The translations under genes were made by a program, and so were the position numbers. Positions 44,404 through 52,738 of a stretch of DNA of 64,000 bases are shown one piece after another; the stretch's first letter is position 1; each line of letters opens with the position of its first letter. Source of the stretch: an uncultured Desulfobacteraceae bacterium (lineage in GTDB: Bacteria > Desulfobacterota > Desulfobacteria > Desulfobacterales > UBA5852). The notes under the pieces were generated by a model that did no database searches, was not told the origin of the DNA, and saw nothing but the letters and a program-made list of their open reading frames with translations. The DNA lies in the NCBI GenBank assembly GCA_913060875.1, contig CAJXSL010000015.1:80900-144899 (forward strand), read 5' to 3'.

Positions 44404-44901
44404 CTAATCAGGATAAGTCCGCGGTCCATAAGGCACGGGGCGCGTCCCATCTTCCGGGAAGTCGTCATCGGGCGGTGCAGCGGTTTGCGTGGCCGGCCTT
44501 GGGGCCGATGCAGGTGTCTTGCCGTGCTTGCGGGCATAGCTGTGGGTAAGCGGAACATTGTGCCGGAAAAGCTCACGGGGAATGAAAACCACATCGCCCT
44601 TACGTAAATCGTTTGCTCTGAGATTGGGGGTGACCCGGGCCAGAATACGGGCGTTCTGCTCTTTTCCGGTGTACCAGCGCGCGATCACGGCCAGGGTCTC
44701 CTCGGGCCAGCGCACATTGTGCAGGTAGCAAAAAACACCCTGGTAATTCACACTCGGCAGCACCACCTTGCGGGGAGGGGCTTTGCTTTGGCCGCCGACG
44801 GGGTCCAGCTTCGGTTTCAACGCCGAACAGGCCGTCAAACAGCCGGCCACCAGAACCAGCAGCAGCCACCCCCTGAATCGTCGCCCTTGGTTTCGTCTCA
44901 T
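44404..44901 (-). CDS. LysM-like lipoprotein
   Basis: 165 aa. MRRNQGRRFRGWLLLVLVAG then CLTAC, lipobox LTAC at about residue 25. A LysM-like domain follows at about residues 60-113 (HNVRWPEETLAVIARWYTG, then RILARVTPNLRANDLRKGDVVFIP). The tail is Pro/Ala/Lys-rich. LysM binds peptidoglycan. It overlaps the kinase stop by four bases (ATGA), so it is translationally coupled to the kinase and could be its substrate or partner. Confidence 0.75.
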   Translation of the reverse strand: MRRNQGRRFRGWLLLVLVAGCLTACSALKPKLDPVGGQSKAPPRKVVLPSVNYQGVFCYLHNVRWPEETLAVIARWYTGKEQNARILARVTPNLRANDLRKGDVVFIPRELFRHNVPLTHSYARKHGKTPASAPRPATQTAAPPDDDFPEDGTRPVPYGPRTYPD

Positions 44902-46667
44902 GGTGGTGAAGAGAACCGCCTTTCCATCCGCGCCAGGTAGCTGATCGCCCTGACATTGTGGGGGTTGTACCGCAGCGCCCCCTTGAGGCTGCGGACCGCC
45001 GCCTGCCGATCGCCCTGGATGTCCTGAACAATGGCCAAATTGAAAAGCACCTCATCCTGATAGGGCGGGGCCTCGGCCGCCACCTTTTCGTAATGCCGGG
45101 TTGCCTCACCATACTGATTGATTTTAGCATAGGCAAAGCCGAGGTTAAAGTGGGCATCGACCATTTCCGGGGCCAGTTCCAGAACACGCTCGAAAGCGGC
45201 GATCGCGGCCGGATAATCCTCCTGCCCGAGGTGAAGCAACCCGAGGCTGAAGTGGGCCCGGAGATTGTCCGGCTCATTCCCGGCCAACTGGCGCCAAAGC
45301 GTCATGGCATCTTCCGGATTCGAGGCCATCAAGTTGCGGGCCTGTACTTCGATGGGCGAGATCCCGGCCGGTTCGCCCTGCTCGGATCCATCGGCAGCCC
45401 CCCTCCGATCCGCTGCCGCCGTCGTGGCGGTATCCGCATAACGCCTGGCTTCAAAGGCTTCGAGGGGCTTTCCCCCGCCGTTGCCGGGAACGTGCCAGCG
45501 CACCCACATAAAAAATGCCGCCACCGCCAGGATACTGATAAGGCCGAGACCTATCCATCGACGGCCGCTTTGGCGTGCTTCGGTCGCCGGTGGCATTGGC
45601 TGGCGGGTCGGGATCGCGGCGGGTTCCACCGTCGATAGCGTCTCGGCGGCTGGCAGTTTGGATGCGGGTTCGCTGGGGTCGGTGCCACCGCCGTCAGCCG
45701 CCAGGTTCTTCAGACCTGCCGCTTCGTTGGCTTTTTCCTCGGCGAACAAATCGCTGACAAGGTCTGCCAAATGCCGCTCGATGGAACGGGCCGACAAATC
45801 ACCGAGGCATTCCTCCAGGGCTGCCAGGGCCGCGGCGCAATCCGGGAAACGATCTTCCGGTTTAACCGCTAAAAGCCCCTGAAAGACATCACGGAGTTGC
45901 GGGGTCATGTCCGGCAGGATGTTTTCCGGCGGTGCGAACTCGCCGGTCTGGGCACGCCTCAGGATCTCCATGGTATTGCCGTTATAGAGGCGGCGTCCGG
46001 TGAGCAGTTCGTAAAGAATGACCCCCACGGCAAAAATGTCCGAGCGGTGATCGATAACCTTGCCCTGTGCCTGCTCGGGCGACATGTAGGCCACTTTGCC
46101 CTTGAGCACCCCGGCCTCGGTGGTGGCCCCGCGATCCGTGGCCTTGGCAATGCCGAAATCGAGGATTTTGACCTGGCCGGCATAGGTCACGAAAATGTTC
46201 TGGGGGCTGATGTCTCGGTGTACGATGTCGAGCGGACGACCGGCCATGTCCGTAAGACGGTGGGCGTATTCCAGACCGGCGCAGACCGACGCGGCGACAC
46301 AAAGGCTGTTTTCCAGACCGAGTGGGCGCTGCTGCTCATCCAGTGTTGTCGTCAGGGTACGCAGGTCTTTGCCCTGCAGATATTCCATGACGATAAAATA
46401 GACCCCCTCCATGCATCCGAAATCGTAAATCTGGACGATATTGGGATGTTGCAGGAAGGCCGCCAGCTTGGCCTCTTGGATAAATGCTGCCACCGCCTCC
46501 GGTTCGATGGAAAAATGGGCGTGCATCTTCTTGACGGCCACAAACTTCTGGAACCCCTGGTCTCCCCGGATCCTGGCGCGATAAAGTGCGGCCATACCGC
46601 CGTAGGCAATGCGATCCAGAATCTGATATTTACCAAATTGACTGAAGGCTTCCATTTGGGCAATCAT
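44898..46667 (-). CDS. Membrane Ser/Thr protein kinase with C-terminal TPRs
   Basis: 589 aa. Kinase domain about 10-275: the Gly-rich loop reads RIAYGGMAALYRA, with Lys46 (VAVKK), HRDISPQN (His150-Asp152) and DFG (170-172). A low-complexity stretch and a transmembrane segment at about 373-395 (IGLGLISILAVAAFFMW) follow, then TPR units at about 455-580 (YPAAIAAFERVLELAPEMVDAHFNLGFAY). All catalytic residues are present. The N terminus is cytoplasmic and the TPRs periplasmic. Two downstream envelope lipoproteins suggest a cell-wall signalling role. A second in-frame ATG lies four codons in (46655). Confidence 0.88.
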   Translation of the reverse strand: MIAQMEAFSQFGKYQILDRIAYGGMAALYRARIRGDQGFQKFVAVKKMHAHFSIEPEAVAAFIQEAKLAAFLQHPNIVQIYDFGCMEGVYFIVMEYLQGKDLRTLTTTLDEQQRPLGLENSLCVAASVCAGLEYAHRLTDMAGRPLDIVHRDISPQNIFVTYAGQVKILDFGIAKATDRGATTEAGVLKGKVAYMSPEQAQGKVIDHRSDIFAVGVILYELLTGRRLYNGNTMEILRRAQTGEFAPPENILPDMTPQLRDVFQGLLAVKPEDRFPDCAAALAALEECLGDLSARSIERHLADLVSDLFAEEKANEAAGLKNLAADGGGTDPSEPASKLPAAETLSTVEPAAIPTRQPMPPATEARQSGRRWIGLGLISILAVAAFFMWVRWHVPGNGGGKPLEAFEARRYADTATTAAADRRGAADGSEQGEPAGISPIEVQARNLMASNPEDAMTLWRQLAGNEPDNLRAHFSLGLLHLGQEDYPAAIAAFERVLELAPEMVDAHFNLGFAYAKINQYGEATRHYEKVAAEAPPYQDEVLFNLAIVQDIQGDRQAAVRSLKGALRYNPHNVRAISYLARMERRFSSPP

Positions 46668-46690
46668 GCGGGAATCAAACCCGCTCCTCC
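46668..46690. promoter_or_regulatory. Hairpin between Shine-Dalgarno and start of the kinase gene
   Basis: On the minus strand a GGAGGAG site (46690-46684) is followed by GCGGG, a seven-base loop and CCCGC ending at 46668, directly before the ATG at 46667. The hairpin sits in the spacer between site and start. Confidence 0.5.
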
Positions 46691-46829
46691 TGCGACATCG
46701 GTCATTAATGGTGTAAAATGTTGAATATCAGAGCCTTAGGGAATAGATCAACTCCCATTTACAATTAACCTGCGCTCTGACTATCCTTTCCGGGCGGTAA
46801 AAAGCCATCGCCGCCGAAGGGATCGATAT

Positions 46830-48140
46830 TTAGAGATACAGGCCGGCAAGACGGTTTTGCCTGGCCCAGTAACGGCGATAAGAACGGCGCGGGGGACGCC
46901 CGGTACGGGTGCCCGGGGACGACAATTGTTCGATCTGACGGGCGGTCCATTCCCGGGATAGACGAAACGCTTCAGCCGTTACATCTGTCGGCAGCCGTTC
47001 GGAAACCGTATCAGCCAATGCGGCCAAATTGACCTGCAAAGCCTTTTGCCCTTCCCGGAAGCCGGCGCAGGCCGTCCCGAAATCCATCAGCACCCGGCGG
47101 TGGAATTGTTCGTGGAACCACCACAGGGATGCCGGATCGAAATGGCCGCCCGGGGCAGGACCGATATCCGGGAGCACCTCTCCCCCAAACCAGACCGGCT
47201 TGAAAACAGCCGTACAGGGCGCGGAGGTTCCCGTCACCCATAAAGTCACGCCATCCGGCTTCAAATGGGCCACCAGGGAGCCGGTGGTCTGGGTGGCGTT
47301 GCGCGTCAGGCCGTTGGCCGCATGCGCGCAAATGCGATCCCCCAGCAAATGGCTGTCCGGCCGGTAGGCCGCCTCCCCATGGTCCTGTAAAAGCTGGATG
47401 GCCAGCGCCGGACCGATGCGGCCGTCGGCGTCAGCCAGGTGCGCCTGGGTGCAGACACGACGGGGGCGGGAAGCTGAAAAAAAGGTGTAGAAGCCATCCG
47501 CAAAACGCCTGGCAAAGTCAAAGGATTGGCCCTTCTTACGAAATCGGCCCAGGTGGGGATGCCCCCGGTCGAAATCGGCACCGATGGTCAAACCGTTGCT
47601 GATGGCATAAGTCCCCCGGATGCGCTTGGCCGCCCAGTAGGGGCCGGCGGTTTCCAGGACCCAGGCATCCTGGGGATCGGCCAGGATAAAACTGTTGTGA
47701 TACGCCATGCGGCGGTCCCGGTACCCGCAGATCCCGCCCTGGCCGAAGTCATGCAGCAGACCACTGATGACCGCCACACCGGCTTCCGCGCTGGTCGCCC
47801 GCTCCAGGGCCAGGCGCACCATGTCCATGCCGGTCAGGCCCCCCTTGCGGTCCAGGGGCATTCGGGTCCATACCGCTTCATTACCCACCACCAAACCCGC
47901 AGCGTTGGCCCCCATTTCCGCCCCCCACATCCAGAAGGGGCGACACAGCAGGACCGGTTGCGTGACCACTACCTGGGGGATATCGATATAGGTACACTTC
48001 GTGCGGGCGCCGACAGGGTATTCCCGTGCCGGATGGTATTCCAGGGCCTGGGCTTCGTTGGCTTCCCGATCACTGTTCTTGCCGAAAACGACGGATCCGT
48101 CACGGGTGGCCGAGGCCGTGGCTACGAAGGTATCGCACAT
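46830..48140 (-). CDS. C69-family dipeptidase / secernin-like Ntn-hydrolase
   Basis: 436 aa from ATG 48140, which makes Cys2 the second residue (MCDTFVATASATRDGSVVFGKNSDR). An N-terminal Cys after Met removal is the nucleophile of C69/Ntn hydrolases, so this start is preferred over upstream in-frame starts. GKNSDR and NEAQ are family motifs. It may cleave dipeptides or other amides; the secernin branch has unknown substrates. No signal peptide is seen, so it is cytoplasmic. Last gene of the operon starting at 50662; gap of seven bases to the upstream gene. Confidence 0.85.
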   Translation of the reverse strand: MCDTFVATASATRDGSVVFGKNSDREANEAQALEYHPAREYPVGARTKCTYIDIPQVVVTQPVLLCRPFWMWGAEMGANAAGLVVGNEAVWTRMPLDRKGGLTGMDMVRLALERATSAEAGVAVISGLLHDFGQGGICGYRDRRMAYHNSFILADPQDAWVLETAGPYWAAKRIRGTYAISNGLTIGADFDRGHPHLGRFRKKGQSFDFARRFADGFYTFFSASRPRRVCTQAHLADADGRIGPALAIQLLQDHGEAAYRPDSHLLGDRICAHAANGLTRNATQTTGSLVAHLKPDGVTLWVTGTSAPCTAVFKPVWFGGEVLPDIGPAPGGHFDPASLWWFHEQFHRRVLMDFGTACAGFREGQKALQVNLAALADTVSERLPTDVTAEAFRLSREWTARQIEQLSSPGTRTGRPPRRSYRRYWARQNRLAGLYL

Positions 48141-48147
48141 GCGCAAG

Positions 48148-49092
48148 TCACCGTTTAATGGTTCCGGGAAGGATGAATTCATAACGCCGGCGGAACAGAT
48201 GGCGGGACAGCCAGCGATCGATGCGCCGGAAGGCCAGAAAAAGCGACCAGATGAGGCGATCCCCACGATAGTAGCGCTGGACCGCTTCCGGCGTAAGGGG
48301 TTTTTCCAGGATCTTCGAACATTGATTGACCGTCTCGGTCACGGGTTCAATCAGATCGGGGCGCTGTTCCTTGTGGAGATTGGCAATCAGATCGACCATC
48401 ACATCCCGGTGGGAATAATAGCGGTTCATCACATCGTCCAGGAAAAACTGCCGCAGGATCCAGCGCAGGGCGCCGGGCGCACTTTGCAGCAACTTTTCCG
48501 GATCCAGTTGCTCCCGGCCGTCGATGCGGAACAAAGGCGTGCTCGTGTCGATATAATAAAGGGAGGAAGCCCCCTGGTCCGGCGTGCGCACCCAGTTGGA
48601 AAGCTGCCCGTCCAAGGCCAGTTCCAGGCCCGGACCGCGCTCGGCGTTAAATTGCCAGACCCCGTCGATCAGGGCCACGATCTCACGAATCAAGGCCAGG
48701 GTATCGTCCCGGCGCCCCTGGTGGATCAGCCGGTGGCCGAAGAGGTGATCCGGCAACTGACGCTGGGCGATGTAGAGGGCGACGACGCCGGCGGCGGACC
48801 CTACCACCGCCGTGGCCTGGCCCGGGAGATGCAGGCCGGCTGACGCCAGGTGGCCGCAATAGGTGCGGAACATGGCGGCATAGGCTTCGGCCTCCTCCGT
48901 CGTGCTGAAAACCGGCAGCCGTTTGAAAGCGATGCCGTCAACACCCTGAATGGCAAAAATGCTCGATATCTCGCCGAAGCCCAGAATGCACGCCGGAATG
49001 CGGGAAGCTTCGGGCTGCTGGGGGTTCAAGCCAGCTTCGAAGCGTTCCAGAAAAGCGCTGTCGACCGTCACAGGCCGGGCCGGTAGATTCAT
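48148..49092 (-). CDS. Kinase-like protein (DUF6206-type), function unknown
   Basis: 314 aa. I see a kinase-like arrangement: a Gly/Ser loop ILGFGEISSIFAI (about 36-48), a possible Lys in IAFKRLPVF, a central helix region, then ALDGQLSNWV (Asp-x4-Asn catalytic-loop-like) and YYIDTSTPLF (possible metal-binding Asp). I recall the family as DUF6206 but cannot verify it here. The pattern fits an APH-like or atypical kinase; whether it phosphorylates a protein or a small molecule cannot be said. It lies between the aminotransferase and the C69 hydrolase in one operon. Confidence 0.6.
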   Translation of the reverse strand: MNLPARPVTVDSAFLERFEAGLNPQQPEASRIPACILGFGEISSIFAIQGVDGIAFKRLPVFSTTEEAEAYAAMFRTYCGHLASAGLHLPGQATAVVGSAAGVVALYIAQRQLPDHLFGHRLIHQGRRDDTLALIREIVALIDGVWQFNAERGPGLELALDGQLSNWVRTPDQGASSLYYIDTSTPLFRIDGREQLDPEKLLQSAPGALRWILRQFFLDDVMNRYYSHRDVMVDLIANLHKEQRPDLIEPVTETVNQCSKILEKPLTPEAVQRYYRGDRLIWSLFLAFRRIDRWLSRHLFRRRYEFILPGTIKR

Positions 49093-49164
49093 GGCGCCTC
49101 ACGTGCGGGCACTGCGGGATTGCCGCGGTGCATGGAGGATCGGGACAAATGGCCCGACCCGTCT

Positions 49165-50412
49165 TCAGGTTAGGGACTGGTGGAATTCCGCTGCCGCCGC
49201 CAGGGCCCGATCCAGGCGTTCCAGCACCCAGGGAATCTGGTCATGTGTCATAATCAGGGGGGGCAGGCACTGGCATACGGACGGCGCATTGTTGGCATAG
49301 ATCATCAGCAAACCATGATCGTAGGCGCATTTGGATAAAATAGGGCCGCACAGGTCGTCTTGCAGTTCGAGGCCCATCATCAGGCCCAATTGCCGCACCC
49401 CCCGAAAAAAACCGTCGTAACGTTCGACAAGGGGCTGGAGCCCATCGCGAAACCCCTTAGCCAGCGCACGCACATGCGCCAGAAACGCCGGCGTTGAGGA
49501 TAGCGCGAGCACTTTGCGGGCCACGGGGCAGCCAAGTTCGGCACCGCCGAAGGTCGAAATATGAATGAAGGGGTCGGCGTGGAACACCGCCTCCAGCGGG
49601 CGCCGCAACATGGTGGCGCTGATGGGATAAAGCCCCCCGGAAAGGCCCTTACCGACAATGACCATGTCCGGAAGAACGTCGAAATGCTCGAATCCCCAGA
49701 ATCGCCCGGTGCGGCCGAGACCGGTCTGCACCTCGTCCAGGATCAGGAGGGCCCCGGCCTGGTCGCACAGCCGGCGAACCTCGGTAAAATAGGTTTCCGT
49801 GGCCAAAGCCATCCCCAGGGTGGCCGGCACGGTCTCGAGAATGACCGCGGCGGTCTGTTCATCCAGGATTTCCGCCAGTGCTGTGAGATCGTTGAAGGGT
49901 ACCTGGCGAAATCCGGACGGCTGGGGCCCGAAGGGCTGACGGTAGTGGGTGTCTCCGGTGGCCATGGCAAGACCGGTGTGTCCGTGATACCCGCCCCGGG
50001 CCGAAACAATCCGGCGGCGGCCGGTATGGGCCCGGGCCACCTTGATGGCCAGATCCACGGCTTCGCCGCCACCGGAACCGAAAACAGCGTAATCCAGATC
50101 TTCCGGCAAAAGCGTGGCCAGATCACGGGCAAGCTGCGCCCGCTCCGCGCTGATGAGGTGATGGTTGCCGATGTCGAGGCGGTCCAGACTTTCTTTCAGG
50201 ACCGCGATCAACTCCGGGTGGCGATGGCCCAAATTGAAAACACCGCCGTTGGCGTGCAGGTTGAAAAGTTTCTTGGATGCGTTCAGGTCGTGGAGGAAAG
50301 GACCGCTGCGGGCCCCCATGACGAAATCCATACCGAACTGACGAAAAAAGGCGACTTTGCCTGAGGAAACGTGCGCCTCAAAATCCTTGACCGCATCTTC
50401 TCGCGAAACCAT
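49165..50412 (-). CDS. Class III aminotransferase
   Basis: ATG 50412 gives 415 aa; the longer frame would need a TTG. A PLP-dependent fold I enzyme of the acetylornithine/ornithine/diaminobutyrate group. FGSGGGEAVDLAIKVARAHTGR binds the cofactor, LILDEVQTGLGRTG carries the Asp, and IVGKGLSGGLYP has the Lys for the Schiff base. Substrate unknown. Second gene of the four-gene operon with a 67-aa protein, a kinase-like protein and a C69 hydrolase, so a dedicated amine or amino-acid step is likely there. Confidence 0.9.
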   Translation of the reverse strand: MVSREDAVKDFEAHVSSGKVAFFRQFGMDFVMGARSGPFLHDLNASKKLFNLHANGGVFNLGHRHPELIAVLKESLDRLDIGNHHLISAERAQLARDLATLLPEDLDYAVFGSGGGEAVDLAIKVARAHTGRRRIVSARGGYHGHTGLAMATGDTHYRQPFGPQPSGFRQVPFNDLTALAEILDEQTAAVILETVPATLGMALATETYFTEVRRLCDQAGALLILDEVQTGLGRTGRFWGFEHFDVLPDMVIVGKGLSGGLYPISATMLRRPLEAVFHADPFIHISTFGGAELGCPVARKVLALSSTPAFLAHVRALAKGFRDGLQPLVERYDGFFRGVRQLGLMMGLELQDDLCGPILSKCAYDHGLLMIYANNAPSVCQCLPPLIMTHDQIPWVLERLDRALAAAAEFHQSLT

Positions 50413-50458
50413 GGCAGAACCCCAGACTGCTGTCAAAGGCGCCGCACACCTTTTTCAG

Positions 50459-50662
50459 CTACCACAAAGGAATCTGTTCCAGGATGTCCGGATGACGGTT
50501 TTCCATCCACATCCGCAGAGACTCCGGCCCCTGGGTGGCCGTGTCATCCGGCAGGGAAAAATCGGATAGCAGTTCGGCCTGATAGCGGCTGTAGGCTTCC
50601 AGCAGATCCGGATTGTTGTTTTTGAGCCAGGAGCGAATCTTGGCATCGGTCATCTTATCCAT
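50459..50662 (-). CDS. Small protein with a duplicated W-N-PD-L-E motif
   Basis: 67 aa, preceded by AGAGG. Two related segments are seen: IRSWLKNNNPDLLEAY (about residues 9-24) and LRMWMENRHPDILEQI (about 49-64), sharing R-x-W-x-x-N-x-x-PD-x-LE, so an internal duplication. The C terminus is IPLW. There are no Cys and no signal peptide. First gene of the operon that ends with the C69 hydrolase. A precursor peptide, a subunit or a regulator are all possible; no family is recognised. Confidence 0.6.
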   Translation of the reverse strand: MDKMTDAKIRSWLKNNNPDLLEAYSRYQAELLSDFSLPDDTATQGPESLRMWMENRHPDILEQIPLW

Positions 50663-50865
50663 GCATACCTCTGTCCGTTTCCAATGATACCGGTCTGCAG
50701 GCAGCCAACAGCCAACCGGCCCTGATGGTGATGTCGGTCAGTGACCGCCAAATGCGAGAGGGCCCCATGCAGCGATTGATGGTTTTCCGCTGTGTCCACT
50801 GTCTGGAGGGGGCATACGGCCCGTGTTCTATTGGAATTGCCCGGGTATGTCAAATGCCGATCAGG

Positions 50866-51714
50866 TTACCCCGTATCTTCTGATATCCGATTGGTCAGTC
50901 GGACGAATTCTTCCACCGACAGTGTTTCAGCCCGCCGCCGGGGATCGATATCCGCCTGGCCAAGCCATTTTTCCACAAGCGCGTGGTCGGCGTTGAGGAT
51001 ATTGCCGGCCATGGCATTTCGCAGGGTCTTACGACGCTTGGAAAAACCGGCTTTGACCACCCGGGCCAGCAGGCGCTCATCTTGTGCGGGATCAATGATC
51101 TTTTCTTTGAAAACCACACGGATCACCTGCGAATCCACCTTTGGCCGTGGATAAAACAGGCTGGCGGGGGCTTCCGCCACCACCGAAACGTCGGCACAAT
51201 ACTGCAGCACTACGGACAGCCGGCCATAATCCTTGCCGCCCGGCGAAGCGATCAATCGCTGGGCCATTTCCTTCTGCAGCATGAGAAGCGCGCTGCGGAT
51301 ATAAGCACGTGACGTAATCAAATGGATGATGATCTGGGAGGAAATGTTATAGGGCAAATTGCCGATCACCACGGCCGGGGACACGCCGGGATCGAAATAA
51401 TCCCGGAAGGCAAAGGTAAGGATGTCCTGATTCACCAGTTGAACGTTGGACAGGCCCTGGGCCGCCAGTTCATTGCGCAAAAGATCCAGAAGTTGCGGGT
51501 CTTTGTCCACAGCCACCACCTGCGCCGCCTGGCGGGCCGCCGGGAGGGTAATGGCCCCCAGGCCGCATCCGATTTCGAGCACATGGTCCTCCGGCGTCAA
51601 ATCCGCCCGCGCCACAATTTTGTCTGCCAGGGCCTGATTCAGCAAAAAATTCTGCCCCAGGTGTTTTTTGGGTCTGAGGTTCCAGGCCTTCAGCAAAATG
51701 CGCGGGGACGTCAT
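50866..51714 (-). CDS. rsmA: 16S rRNA (adenine1518/1519-N6) dimethyltransferase KsgA/RsmA
   Basis: ATG 51714 (MTSPRILLKAWNLRPKKHLGQNFL) gives 282 aa; the frame extends upstream but without homology. The N-terminal KKHLGQNFL, the SAM motif VLEIGCGLGAITL and the target-site motif NLPYNIS are all present. It dimethylates two adjacent adenosines in helix 45 of 16S rRNA during 30S assembly. Monocistronic as far as the sequence shows; the next upstream gene is on the opposite strand. Confidence 0.95.
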   Translation of the reverse strand: MTSPRILLKAWNLRPKKHLGQNFLLNQALADKIVARADLTPEDHVLEIGCGLGAITLPAARQAAQVVAVDKDPQLLDLLRNELAAQGLSNVQLVNQDILTFAFRDYFDPGVSPAVVIGNLPYNISSQIIIHLITSRAYIRSALLMLQKEMAQRLIASPGGKDYGRLSVVLQYCADVSVVAEAPASLFYPRPKVDSQVIRVVFKEKIIDPAQDERLLARVVKAGFSKRRKTLRNAMAGNILNADHALVEKWLGQADIDPRRRAETLSVEEFVRLTNRISEDTG

Positions 51715-52274
51715 GAAAAATGGCTTTCCTTCATGGGCAGGGGTATGGTTGGCATTTCCGGCGCGCCCGGCATCATGGCCGGCAACCGCACGGGACGAAT
51801 GGTCCTGATGCCATTTGAGTACCGGAAAGGACATCACTTGGCAAGGCTAACCCGAATATTTCACGCGTTCGCGTTGTTCATTGGACGGCATCAGGAGCGC
51901 CGCTGGAGGCCTGCTACCGCAAGCCCCTTATAACGCGGCCAACGAGCATCTCGGGCGCCCGCGGGGTGAAATGTTCGGGCTGAACCCGGTACCGGCGTGC
52001 TGCCGGGCAGAGCCGCCGGATCCGGAGAATGCTTGTTTGACTTATCGGCGGAGGTCAGGATGGCTTGACTTTGGGGGTTTCGTAAGTAAACTTTAGTCAT
52101 CGTCAAAAGACCGCTACCAGCATCGCCGCATCCCTGGCCGGAAACTTGGCCGCACTTCGCGTTCAACTGACGCTGGCATCCTATAAACCTCTACCCGTCC
52201 ACATCGCCAACTTTGGACAGGAAACGGACGGTCACGGCAATCGCAACGATTCCGATGATGAAGCGGAGGCAAAC
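51715..52274. other. 560-base intergenic region, nothing recognisable
   Basis: Between divergent rsmA and the 124-aa DNA-binding-like gene. I see no convincing promoter hexamers, tRNA, riboswitch or repeat; short frames have no protein-like features. Confidence 0.5.
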
Positions 52275-52649
52275 ATGACGCGCAAAAAAGGAAAATCCAT
52301 CAGCTTTGACGCCATGGTAAAATTCTTTATTCAAAATTATAACATTCCCACCAAAAAAGACTTCGATAAATTGCAGGCGCGCCTGGACCGCATCGAAAAA
52401 CTGCTGCGGCTCGAAAGTTCGCGGTCGCGCTCAAGCGCCACCCGACTGAAAACCGCTGACAAAGGCGGGGCTGTCACAGCCTTGGACACGGTTTTCGATG
52501 TGATCAAACGCTCCCGCAATGGATCGTCCTTCAACGATATCCAGATGAAAACCGGCTTCGGCGATAAAAAAATCCGCAATGTCATTTTTCGCCTGAACAA
52601 AACAGGCAAAATCAAACGCAAAAGCCGTGGTATCTACATCGCCGCCTGA
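52275..52649 (+). CDS. Small protein, coiled-coil plus winged-helix-like domain
   Basis: ATG 52275 follows GCGGAGG; 124 aa, basic. Residues about 9-48 are Lys/Asp/Leu-rich and could form a coiled coil (KKDFDKLQARLDRIEKLL). After a Ser/Arg linker the C-terminal about 55 residues look like a small winged helix: ALDTVFDVIKRSRNGSSFNDIQMKTGFGDKKIRNVIFRLNKTGKIKR. DNA binding is inferred from charge and pattern. It stands between rsmA (divergent) and the M16 protease gene. Confidence 0.65.
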   Translation: MTRKKGKSISFDAMVKFFIQNYNIPTKKDFDKLQARLDRIEKLLRLESSRSRSSATRLKTADKGGAVTALDTVFDVIKRSRNGSSFNDIQMKTGFGDKKIRNVIFRLNKTGKIKRKSRGIYIAA

Positions 52650-52738
52650 ACGATTGCCGGTTCTGCACGCAAGGGACCTACCCATCGGAAATCCACCATG
52701 CTCATCGAAACCCCATACCACCAGACAGCAGGTTGCCC

